A stretch of DNA of 64,000 nt from Saccharothrix tamanrassetensis. Lineage in GTDB: Bacteria; Actinomycetota; Actinomycetes; Mycobacteriales; Pseudonocardiaceae. A program made the translations under genes and the position numbers. The notes under the pieces were generated by a model that was given only the letters and a program-made list of their open reading frames with translations, had not been told where the DNA came from and ran no database searches. The first letter of the stretch is position 1. The number at the start of each line of letters is the position of its first letter. Shown here one piece after another: positions 37,702 through 44,226 of the stretch. The stretch spans positions 655,207 to 719,206 of the forward strand of contig NZ_JACHJN010000004.1 of NCBI RefSeq assembly GCF_014203665.1. Direction: 5' to 3'.

Positions 37702-38113
37702 CGGCAACCGCCGGTGATCCCTCATCGGCGACACCGGGCTCCAGCACGGCATAAGCCCGTGCCCGCAAGTCGATCAGCCACCGCCGTGCACCGACCTCGA
37801 CCGACGCCGTGTCACCGTCCTGTCGCACGACCAACTCGGCCCCTGCGGGCGCCATGGCCGCCACCGCCGTCGAAGCCCGCGCCGAATCCCCGCGGGCAAC
37901 CAGCCGAGCGGCCTCCCGAGCGGCGTCCGTGCACCGGAGCTGACCGATCACCAGCATGACCACCTCGACACCGAGGGCGAGGAAGGCAAGCACCCCGCAC
38001 AGCACCAAGGCCGCCTCAACGGTCACCGAACCCCGGTCCCCACCGCGCAACGCCACGCGGCCAGGCCGGTTTCCCTCGGCCGGCAAGGGATCTGGTGGAT
38101 CGCCGCTCGTCAC
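37691..38113 (-). CDS. tadE: TadE family minor pseudopilin
   Basis: The 140-residue protein has a prepilin-like GDRGSVTVEAALVLCGVLAFLALGVEVVMLVI, where the glycine/serine cut site, the glutamate five residues later and the hydrophobic helix are all present. An alpha-beta domain follows, starting RCTDAAREAARLVARGD. TadE proteins help start or stabilise Flp pili. GTG at 38113 overlaps the pilin stop (GTGA). Confidence 0.85.
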   Translation of the reverse strand: MTSGDPPDPLPAEGNRPGRVALRGGDRGSVTVEAALVLCGVLAFLALGVEVVMLVIGQLRCTDAAREAARLVARGDSARASTAVAAMAPAGAELVVRQDGDTASVEVGARRWLIDLRARAYAVLEPGVADEGSPAVADAK

Positions 38114-38265
38114 GTGCCCTCCGTCAAGGCTTGTTGCAGCAGTCCTCGCAGCAGCCCCTCCACCCAGTCACCACCGAGCAGCGCCAGCAGCAACGCCGCG
38201 AACCCGGCTGCGGCCAAGGTCCCGATGGCGTACTCGGCAGTCGTCATTCCTCTGTCGTTCAACAT
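38110..38265 (-). CDS. Flp-type pilin, DUF4244 family
   Basis: A 51-residue protein, MLNDRGMTTAEYAIGTLAAA at the start, ending LLQQALTEGT. The prepilin pattern is clear: cleavage between Gly6 and Met7, glutamate at +5 of the mature chain and a long hydrophobic helix, giving a mature pilin of about 45 residues. This is the structural subunit of the tad locus. It ends in a GTGA overlap with tadE and begins 34 bases after tadC, with TTGGAG as ribosome site. In such loci the pilin is often the most highly expressed member. Confidence 0.88.
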   Translation of the reverse strand: MLNDRGMTTAEYAIGTLAAAGFAALLLALLGGDWVEGLLRGLLQQALTEGT

Positions 38266-38299
38266 TCCTGCTCCAACTCAGTCTATTGTGGACATTCGG

Positions 38300-38854
38300 T
38301 TACCACTGCGCACCCAGCTGTCCGGCCAGTCCGATCACCACCGGCAGGACGCCCAGGCACAGGAACGCGGGCAGGAAGCACAGCGCCAGCGGCCCGGCCA
38401 CCAGCACGGCCGCCCGTTGGGCACGGCTCTCCGCCTGGTCGGCGGTACGCGCCCGGATGTCCGCCGCCAGGTCCGCCACCGCCCCCGCAAATGCCGCGCC
38501 GGACCTGGCGCTACGCCGGGCGGCACGAGCCAACGGCGCGGTGTCGGGATGGCTCAGGGCAGCCGTCCACGCGGTGGACGGGTCAGCGCCCAACGCCAGC
38601 AGGTCGCCGACCTTGCGCAGGTGCTCGGCCGGCCCCGGCGGCACACCGGCCAGCACCGCGTGGACCGCCGTCGCGACCGGCAGACCCGCACGAAGGGTGG
38701 CGGCCAGCAGGTCCCAGGTCGCGGGCAGCGCGAACGGGTCCGGTGGAGGCGGCTTGGTCTTGCGCGGCCGTTCGACCGGCGTGTCCAGCCGGGCGATCAC
38801 CGGCCGCCGTGGCGGATAGGCCAGCAGTGCCGCCGCCAGCAGGAGGAGGATCAC
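38300..38854 (-). CDS. tadC: Type II secretion F domain protein TadC
   Basis: The 184-residue inner-membrane platform protein has an N-terminal helix (about 1-13), a cytoplasmic T2SSF domain (about 45-135; TWDLLAATLRAGLPVATAVHAVL and AALSHPDTAPLARAARRSARSG) and two C-terminal helices (about 145-180). It is short, as usual for actinobacterial TadC. The start GTG 38854 overlaps the stop of a 20-codon micro-ORF (GTGA). The start lies at the edge of a tandem repeat shared with the tadB 3' end. Confidence 0.85.
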   Translation of the reverse strand: MILLLLAAALLAYPPRRPVIARLDTPVERPRKTKPPPPDPFALPATWDLLAATLRAGLPVATAVHAVLAGVPPGPAEHLRKVGDLLALGADPSTAWTAALSHPDTAPLARAARRSARSGAAFAGAVADLAADIRARTADQAESRAQRAAVLVAGPLALCFLPAFLCLGVLPVVIGLAGQLGAQW

Positions 38855-38913
38855 GCGATCACCGGCCGTCGTGGCGCGTAGATCGGCGACACCGCCGACC
38901 GAAGCAGGATCAT
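38851..38913 (-). CDS. Micro-ORF 2 between tadB and tadC (20 residues)
   Basis: MILLRSAVSPIYAPRRPVIA, stopping in a GTGA overlap with tadC and starting in an ATGA overlap with micro-ORF 1. Its first four and last seven residues match the start of TadC (MILL... PRRPVIA), so it is a shortened duplicate of the tadC beginning. It could act as a translational relay for coupling. No evidence that the peptide itself matters. Confidence 0.4.
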   Translation of the reverse strand: MILLRSAVSPIYAPRRPVIA

Positions 38914-39026
38914 GCGGTCACCTGCCGTTCTGCCACACAACCCAACACCGCCGGCCGAAGCGGTTCCATGCGATCACCCAGCCGCTCTGGCACGCAGCCC
39001 AGCACCGCCGACCGAAGCGGGGTCAT
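38910..39026 (-). CDS. Micro-ORF 1 between tadB and tadC (38 residues)
   Basis: Begins with an ATGA overlap at the tadB stop and ends in an ATGA overlap with micro-ORF 2. Its sequence is two copies of a 19-residue unit (core PLRSAVLGCVPER and PLRPAVLGCVAER), and it ends RQVTA exactly as TadB does. The frame stays open through both repeat copies, which suggests that a ribosome could pass from tadB to tadC without leaving the mRNA. Confidence 0.4.
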   Translation of the reverse strand: MTPLRSAVLGCVPERLGDRMEPLRPAVLGCVAERQVTA

Positions 39027-39784
39027 GCGGTCACCTGTCTTGTCAGGTGGGCGCTCCAGCGCAGGCCCGCACAGATCAGCGCGGCCCCGATCAGCAGCAA
39101 GACCTGCCCGATGGCGGTGGACGCCAGCACGTCCAGCGGTCCCGAGCCGGTCACCTCGCCCAACAGCACGCCGAGCACCGGCAGTGCGGCCAGCACGGCC
39201 GCGCTGGCCCGTGGTCCGGCCATCCGGGCGTGGAACTGGTGGGCGAACCTGGTGCGCTGCCTGAGGTCTTGGCGCACTGCTTCCAGGACATCAGCCAGCG
39301 GCACGCCGTGTTCGCTCGACAATCGCCAGGCCCGTGCCAGCTGACGGGTGTCGTTGTCAGCCACGGCTGTCTCCACGTTGCCAGCGCGCGCCGCCGTGGA
39401 CGCGATGGTCTGGAGCACCTGCTTCGCCGGAGGTCGGGCGTCCTCGGCCGCGCTGATCGCCGCCTGCGCCGGGTGCGCGCCGGACCGCAGTTCGGCGACG
39501 AACGCGGACAGGCCCTCCGTGATCGCGGTGGTCGCGGTGAGGTGGTCACGCTCCTTACTGCGGTTCCTTCGGACGTGCCACAACGTCAGGGCGACGAGCG
39601 CCCCGGCGACCGACCCGCCGACGCCGAACACGAGACCGAGTGCGGCACCGAGCACGACGACACTCGGCAGGTTCGGACGTCGAACGCGGAAACGCCAACT
39701 CCGCCTGCCCCACAACGCATTCAGACGTCCGGCCGCTGAAGGCGGTACGACGAGCAGCGCAGCCGCGAGCAGGAGGAAGCTCAT
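39023..39784 (-). CDS. tadB: Type II secretion F domain protein TadB
   Basis: A 253-residue membrane platform protein with helices near residues 1-17 and 43-70. The T2SSF domain (about 85-200; AFVAELRSGAHPAQAAISAAED and RQLARAWRLSSEHGVPLADVLE) and two C-terminal helices follow. ATG at 39784 overlaps the tadA stop (ATGA). Works with TadC as the inner-membrane base for pilin extrusion. It ends RQVTA in the tandem repeat region. Confidence 0.88.
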   Translation of the reverse strand: MSFLLLAAALLVVPPSAAGRLNALWGRRSWRFRVRRPNLPSVVVLGAALGLVFGVGGSVAGALVALTLWHVRRNRSKERDHLTATTAITEGLSAFVAELRSGAHPAQAAISAAEDARPPAKQVLQTIASTAARAGNVETAVADNDTRQLARAWRLSSEHGVPLADVLEAVRQDLRQRTRFAHQFHARMAGPRASAAVLAALPVLGVLLGEVTGSGPLDVLASTAIGQVLLLIGAALICAGLRWSAHLTRQVTA

Positions 39785-40959
39785 GGCACACCAACCGCAG
39801 CCGCGCTGATCAAGCCCCGCAAGGCCTCGCCCGCCGGCTGCCACCCGCCGTCCCGTCGCCACGCCGGTCTGACCACCAGGGTGTCGTGCCGTCGCTCGAA
39901 CACGCCGATCTCGGCCAGGTAGCGCCCTCCGCCGGCCGCCCGGCGCATGTGCAGGACAACCTGGACCGCCGCGGCCAACTGGCTGTGCAACGCACGTCGG
40001 TCCAGCCCTCCCAACGCCGCCAGCGCTTCGAGCCGAGCAGGGACCTCGGCGGGCGAGTTGGCGTGCAACGTGCCCGCACCGCCGTCGTGGCCGGTGTTGA
40101 ACGCGGTGAGCAGGTCGACCACTTCCGCGCCGCGCACCTCGCCGACGACGATCCGGTCCGGCCTCATGCGCAGGGCTTGCCGGACCAGGTCCCGGACCGT
40201 GACCCGACCCGCGCCTTCGACGTTCGCGCCGCGCGCCAGCAGGCGGACGAACTGCGGGTGGTCGGGGTCGAGTTCGCCCGCGTCCTCCACGCAGACCACG
40301 CGCTGGTCGTGCGGCACGCAGCCGAGCAGGGCGGCGAGCAGCGTCGTCTTGCCCGAGCCCGTGCCGCCGACCACCAGGAACGTCAGCCTGGCCAGCACCA
40401 CGGCGCGCAGGAGTCCGGCCGTGGCTCGGTCGAACGTCCGGCCCGCCTCCAGTGCCGCCAGGTCGTGGACGGCCGGCCGGAGGATGCGCAGGGACAGGCA
40501 GGTCGACGGGGCGATCGGCGGCAGCACGGCGTGCAGCCGCACGGACCCCGGCAGCCAGCCGTCGACGTACGGCATCGCGTCGTCCAGCCGCCTGCCCGCC
40601 TCCACCGCGAGCCGTTGGGCGAGCCGGCGGACGGCCTGCTCGTCGGCGAACGCGACCTCGGTGCGCCTGAGGCCTTCGGTCCCGTCGACCCACACCTGGT
40701 CCGGACCGGTGACCAGGACGTCGGTGTTGGACGGGTCGCGCAGCAGCGGTTCGAGCAGGCCCGCACCGTCGAACTCCTGCTGCATCAAGGTCAACGCCTG
40801 CTGGAGGTCCTCCTGGCAGACCACCCCGCCCGCCTCGCTCCGCACCACCGCGGCGACCGACGCGGAGGTGAGGTCGACGCTCCCGTCCGCCAACCGCTGC
40901 CGGACGCGCTCCACGAGTTCATCCACGGCACACCGCCGGAGGGCGCGCACCAAGGTCAC
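39781..40959 (-). CDS. tadA: Secretion/pilus assembly ATPase TadA (CpaF family)
   Basis: The 392-residue ATPase powers Flp pilus assembly. It shows the N-terminal domain, then Walker A VVGGTGSGKTTLLAALLG (about residue 195-210), the Asp box VVCVEDAGELDPDHP, Walker B RIVVGEVRGAEVVDLLTAFNTGHDGGAGTLHAN with the His box, and an Arg-rich end. GTG at 40959 overlaps the ssd stop (GTGA); a GTG at 40923 is also possible. Every member of this locus down to tadB overlaps its neighbour. Confidence 0.93.
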   Translation of the reverse strand: MTLVRALRRCAVDELVERVRQRLADGSVDLTSASVAAVVRSEAGGVVCQEDLQQALTLMQQEFDGAGLLEPLLRDPSNTDVLVTGPDQVWVDGTEGLRRTEVAFADEQAVRRLAQRLAVEAGRRLDDAMPYVDGWLPGSVRLHAVLPPIAPSTCLSLRILRPAVHDLAALEAGRTFDRATAGLLRAVVLARLTFLVVGGTGSGKTTLLAALLGCVPHDQRVVCVEDAGELDPDHPQFVRLLARGANVEGAGRVTVRDLVRQALRMRPDRIVVGEVRGAEVVDLLTAFNTGHDGGAGTLHANSPAEVPARLEALAALGGLDRRALHSQLAAAVQVVLHMRRAAGGGRYLAEIGVFERRHDTLVVRPAWRRDGGWQPAGEALRGLISAAAVGVP

Positions 40960-42059
40960 ACATGGCTGGGCTCCATCGGCCGGACCGCCTTCGGCGGCAA
41001 GCGCTTCTGGGCTTGGAGCACGGCCAGCACCTCTCGCGCGGCAGCGGCCAGCGGACCTTTCCAATGCGTGGGGAAATGGCCTTGATCCAGGGCTGTGGCG
41101 AGGTGGCGTTGCGGGCGCATGGTGGTGAGCAAGGGGATGCCGACGGCTTTGGCCACCTGACCGGCGTTGATGCCGCTGGGCGACGGGCCGCGCACCACCG
41201 CGTGCACGGTGATGCCCCGATCGGTCACCTGGTCGGCGACGCGCTTCGCCGCCGCGCACGCGCGCAGCCGTGCGGGCACGACGAGGACCGCGAGGTCCGA
41301 ACGGTCCAGGGCGGCGCCGGCGGCCGGGGACAGCTGGCGGGGCACGTCGCAGACCACGGTCTCCCCGGCGCGCCGGCCGGCGTCCACCACGGCCGCCACC
41401 GTCTGCGCGGTGGGGTCCGGGCCGTTGCGCGAGCAGGACAGGAAGGTCAGCCGGCCCTCCCCTCGGTTGCGGGTCGGCAGGGCGGCGCGCAGTTCGGCCG
41501 CGGGCACCCGGCCGCCGGTGAGCTTGAGGTCCGGCCAGCGCTTGCCCACCTCGTGCTCCGCACCCAGCGCCAGGTCCAGTCCGCCGCCCAGGGGGTCGCA
41601 GTCCACCAGCAGGGCCCGGCCCCCGGTGGACAGCACCGCCTGGCCCACGGCGGCGGCCAGCACCGACGCGCCCGCGCCGCCGCAGCCGCCCAGGACGGAC
41701 AGCACCCGGCCGTCCCCGGAAGGCGCCTCCACCAGGTCCGAGAGGGCCTCCTGGAGGCGACGCAGGCCGGACGGCAACTCGATCACCTGCTCCACGCCCA
41801 GGTCCACGGCGGGCGGCCAGGTCTCCGGCGTGGGCGGGCCGGTGGAGACCAGCAGGACGCCCGGTCGGCGGGGCAGCGCCTGGTGCACGCAGGACGCGGC
41901 CGCCTTGGCGTCCAGCACCACGGCAGGAGCGGAGTGCCAGTGCGCGCGCAGGGCGGGCACGTCGGGCACCCGTTCGACTTCGCAGCCGGCGACGGCCGCC
42001 GCTTGCAGCACGTCGTCCAGCAGGCGGGTTCCGGTCACCATGGCCAGCAGTCGGTTCAC
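40956..42059 (-). CDS. ssd: Septum-site-determining-like protein (CpaE/MinD family, Ssd)
   Basis: The 367 residues join an N-terminal receiver-like half (about 1-110, no phosphorylatable Asp pattern evident) with a ParA/MinD-like half. The deviant P-loop reads VLGGCGGAGAS near 122-132, without the usual lysine after GG. ALLVDCDPLGGGLDLALG and ETVVCDVPRQLSPAA follow. In M. tuberculosis the gene at this place is called ssd and leads the tad operon. Here too it probably localises or regulates the pilus machine. GAGGAGGAG stands just before the GTG. Confidence 0.88.
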   Translation of the reverse strand: MNRLLAMVTGTRLLDDVLQAAAVAGCEVERVPDVPALRAHWHSAPAVVLDAKAAASCVHQALPRRPGVLLVSTGPPTPETWPPAVDLGVEQVIELPSGLRRLQEALSDLVEAPSGDGRVLSVLGGCGGAGASVLAAAVGQAVLSTGGRALLVDCDPLGGGLDLALGAEHEVGKRWPDLKLTGGRVPAAELRAALPTRNRGEGRLTFLSCSRNGPDPTAQTVAAVVDAGRRAGETVVCDVPRQLSPAAGAALDRSDLAVLVVPARLRACAAAKRVADQVTDRGITVHAVVRGPSPSGINAGQVAKAVGIPLLTTMRPQRHLATALDQGHFPTHWKGPLAAAAREVLAVLQAQKRLPPKAVRPMEPSHV

Positions 42060-42137
42060 AGCTCCTCCTCGGGTCGATCACTTGGGGCGGTGACCACGTT
42101 CCCGAGTGGTGAGGAAGGCCACAACCACGGTCGATCA

Positions 42138-42168
42138 AGTTGTGGACAACTTCTGGGCCTGTGGACAA
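42138..42168 (-). promoter_or_regulatory. Two DnaA-box-like sites in the tad operon promoter region
   Basis: TGTGGACAA at 42141-42149 and again at 42160-42168; each reads TTGTCCACA on the minus strand, the actinobacterial DnaA-box consensus. The first is also part of a perfect palindrome AAGTTGT-GG-ACAACTT (42138-42153), so a dimeric repressor is an alternative reader. The sites are about 80-110 bases upstream of ssd. No wider cluster or oriC genes are near, so this is not an origin. Confidence 0.5.
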
Positions 42169-42290
42169 CTCGAAGCCGCGAATCGGCGGTTTCCCAGGTG
42201 GGCGGAGCCGGGCGCGGGAAGAGGCGCGCGGGAGGCTCGGAGAAGGGGATGGGTATCGGCGGAGATTTCCGAAACCGACCCCGGACATGG

Positions 42291-42377
42291 GACGACCCCC
42301 GCCAGGGGGGAGGGACGGGGGTCGTCATTGGTTCAGTCCCGGGGGGTCGGACTGAACCTGTCCGGTCGAGCCGGACC
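42291..42377. promoter_or_regulatory. Three consecutive stem-loops
   Basis: Stem 1: GACGACCCCCG (42291-42301) with 42316-42326, 11 bases. Stem 2: GGTTCAGTCC (42330-42339) with 42349-42358, 10 bases, perfect. Stem 3: GTCCGG with CCGGAC around a short loop (about 42361-42377). The stems follow each other with only a few bases between. They could form a structured small RNA or a terminator/insulator between the divergent units. I recognise no known riboswitch. Confidence 0.55.
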
Positions 42378-42524
42378 CGTCTACTGTATCCCCACGGGAC
42401 AGGGTCATGCGTGTCTTCCGTTAGAGGGACACGGAAAATTCGGTAGACCGCATCACTGTGAGTTCGTAAAGCGGCGAATGACGGCAGCCACCCGGCCCAC
42501 CCGGACCGCCCTTAAGCTGGAGCG

Positions 42525-43337
42525 GTGACCGAGCACGCCACCGAAGGCAGCAGAGTCGCCGCGTTCTTCGACCTGGACAAGACGGTCATCGCCAAGTCGA
42601 GCACGCTGGCGTTCAGCCGGCCGTTCTTCCAAGAAGGCCTGATCAACCGGCGTGCGGTGCTGAAGAGCGCCTATGCGCAGTTCGTGTTCATGCTGGCCGG
42701 CGCGGACGCCGACCAGATGGACCGGATGCGCTCGCACATCACCGCCCTGTGCGAGGGCTGGGACGTCGAGCAGGTTCGCTCGATCGTCGACGAGACCCTG
42801 CACGACATCGTGGATCCGTTGGTCTACAAGGAGGCCACCCAGCTCATCATCGACCACAAGTCCGAGGGGCACGACGTGGTCGTCGTCTCCGCGTCCGGGG
42901 AGGAACTCGTCGCGCCCATCTCGTCCATGGTCGGCGCCACGCACAGCGTGGGCACCCGGATGGTCGTCTCCGAGGGCCGCTACTCCGGTGAGGTGGGCTT
43001 CTACTGCGCGGGCGAGAACAAGGCCGTCGCGGCGAAACAGCTCGCCGACGAGCACGAATACGACCTGGCGCAGTGCTACGCGTACTCCGACTCCATCTCG
43101 GACCTGCCGCTGCTGGAGGTCGTCGGGCACCCCACCGCCGTCAACCCGGACCGCGCGCTGCGCAAGATCGCCGTACAGCGCGGCTGGCCGGTCCTGACGT
43201 TCTCCGACCCGGTGTCGCTGCGGGCCCGGATACCGCGTCCGTCGGGCACCGCCGTGGCGGTCACCGCGATCGGGTTGGGCGCGGCGACGGCCGCCGGAGT
43301 CGCCTGGTACGGACTGCGTCGCCGGCGTCGCAGCTGA
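42525..43337 (+). CDS. HAD-IB family phosphatase (SerB1-like) with C-terminal membrane helix
   Basis: The 270 residues have HAD motif I FFDLDKTVI at about 14-22, motif II VVVSASGEELV, a basic residue in CAGENKA, and motif III YSDSISDLPLLE. The C-terminus has a hydrophobic helix (about 243-262) and an Arg-rich end, so it may be membrane-tethered. It is the tad-linked HAD of actinobacteria (called SerB1 in mycobacteria), but a true phosphoserine phosphatase role is not shown. Likely leaderless GTG start. Divergent from ssd. Confidence 0.88.
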   Translation: MTEHATEGSRVAAFFDLDKTVIAKSSTLAFSRPFFQEGLINRRAVLKSAYAQFVFMLAGADADQMDRMRSHITALCEGWDVEQVRSIVDETLHDIVDPLVYKEATQLIIDHKSEGHDVVVVSASGEELVAPISSMVGATHSVGTRMVVSEGRYSGEVGFYCAGENKAVAAKQLADEHEYDLAQCYAYSDSISDLPLLEVVGHPTAVNPDRALRKIAVQRGWPVLTFSDPVSLRARIPRPSGTAVAVTAIGLGAATAAGVAWYGLRRRRRS

Positions 43338-43691
43338 TTCACCCGCCGCGGTGCCCCGGTCGGCGGTACCGAATTCGGCGTCACATCGAAAACGGTGTCA
43401 CACAAGGACTTCCGCTACTGACGGTCGCTTGACCGGTGCACCCCATCGAGCCCTTGCTGTCCCGCCGAAACCGCACTACAAATGGAGATGCGGACCTCGG
43501 GTTGGCCATGGACGGAGCGGAAGAGAAGCACCGTTCACCCCGACAGAGCTCCGTGCGCGGACTTCGAGACACCCACGCGCAGCACGCCGCGGGAGGCTTG
43601 TCGTCTAGGGACTGCGTATCGGGACGCCGGACGCCGAGTCCAGGTTGGTACGACACGAGTTGCACGCTTGGTAACTCGTAAGTCCGCGCTG

Positions 43692-43726
43692 CCGGCCGTG
43701 CCCCCATTCGTGGAGGGCACGGCCGG
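43692..43726. terminator. Hairpin, possible terminator of the HAD gene
   Basis: CCGGCCGTGCCC at 43692-43703 is perfectly complementary to 43715-43726 around an 11-base loop. No T tract follows, and it lies 355 bases after the HAD gene, so the role as terminator is likely only if the transcript is long. Confidence 0.55.
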
Positions 43727-43794
43727 TTCGGGTTGGGTCCGGCTGCTTCGCCGTCGACCCGAACACTTCAGTGTCTTCCGGGGGTCGAGCCTCG

Positions 43795-43966
43795 GAGCCC
43801 CTGGGCGCGGGCGACGTGTGAGCCCCCCGGGCGCGGGCGAGACATTGGTTGGCGCGGAGCCTACGGCGTCAGTCCGGCGCGAGAACCCCAGGCGTGGGTG
43901 TGGCGTGTGGACCTCGGACGTGGGTGTGGCGTCAGCAAGGCGTGGACCTCGGACCTGGGTGTGGCG
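43795..43966. repeat. Cluster of short direct repeats
   Basis: GAGCCCC followed by a GGGCGCGGGCGA block occurs at 43795-43814 and 43820-43840. A 25-base unit, GTGGACCTCGGACGTGGGTG plus TGGCG, occurs at 43907-43931 and, with one change, at 43942-43966 (period 35). Half a unit (GCGTGGGTGTGGCG) precedes it from about 43892. Similar GTGTGG words continue to about 44060. Confidence 0.7.
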
Positions 43967-44226
43967 CGAGTAGGCGTGAGCGCGCGGGCCGGCCGGGTAC
44001 CGGGATCGCGGGCGGCGCAGGTGTGGAGTTTCGAGGTGGGGGTAAGGACTTGGGGGTTGAGCGGGAGTAGGTGTACCCGATCGGGTGGCCGGGAGGGAGC
44101 GGGGATTGTCGGGGGTCGTCCGCACAATGCCTACGCAGCGCAACCCGTTGACCCGTCACTGTGACGTGGGTAACTTGCCGAATAGGTCCACCAAGTGGTG
44201 GGAGATTGCCAAGTGGGGAGGGCACC

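Larger units (their letters stand above)
38848..39033. repeat. 56/57-base tandem repeat at the tadB-tadC junction
   Basis: ACCGCCGACCGAAGC-type blocks begin at 38891, 38947 and 39004 (spacing 56 and 57), each followed by a CATGCGGTCACC-type block; a more diverged copy lies at 38848-38867. Read on the minus strand each unit contains CAGGTGACCGCATGA, the end of tadB plus an ATG, and the last copy resembles the beginning of tadC. It looks like repeated duplication of the gene junction itself. Confidence 0.8.
42060..42524. other. Gene-free region between ssd (minus) and the HAD phosphatase gene (plus)
   Basis: This 465-base region must hold the promoter of the tad operon and that of the HAD gene. 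It contains a TGTGGACAA pair near the ssd side, a G-rich stretch (about 42180-42260), three consecutive hairpins (42291-42377), and a TAAGCT -10 box (42513-42518) that ends six bases before the GTG of the HAD gene, implying a leaderless transcript. No gene of its own is evident. Confidence 0.6.
43338..44226. other. Long gene-free region with hairpin and clustered short repeats
   Basis: An 889-base region without a convincing gene. It holds a strong 12-base hairpin (43692-43726), a GAGCCCC...GGGCGCGGGCGA pair (43795-43840) and a tandem repeat with GTGGACCTCGGAC (43884-43966). A mixed segment near 43590-43690 has no clear structure. The part just before nagZ (about 44170-44226) contains GGGGAGG as its ribosome site. 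Base composition stays high in GC. Confidence 0.6.

Noticed and set aside
38848..39033. CRISPR array
   Set aside because: The 56-57 base units follow directly on one another without unique spacers and keep a coding frame; no cas genes in the window.
42141..42168. Origin of replication
   Set aside because: Two DnaA-box-like sites only, no dnaA, dnaN or gyrB nearby and no larger cluster.
42056..42328. 90-codon minus-strand frame upstream of ssd
   Set aside because: Pro/Arg-rich, crosses the DnaA-like sites and overlaps the ssd start and its ribosome site; promoter region is a better reading.
43590..43665. tRNA-Glu-like segment (GTCGTCTAGGGAC ... GGACGCCGG ... CCAGGTTGG)
   Set aside because: Some words recall tRNA-Glu, but no acceptor stem, anticodon loop or TTCGA T-loop can be folded. 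Not supported even as a remnant.
43733..44164. 143-codon plus-strand frame in the gap before nagZ
   Set aside because: The peptide is only a translation of the short DNA repeats (VWRVDLG-type) and matches no family; it has no ribosome site.
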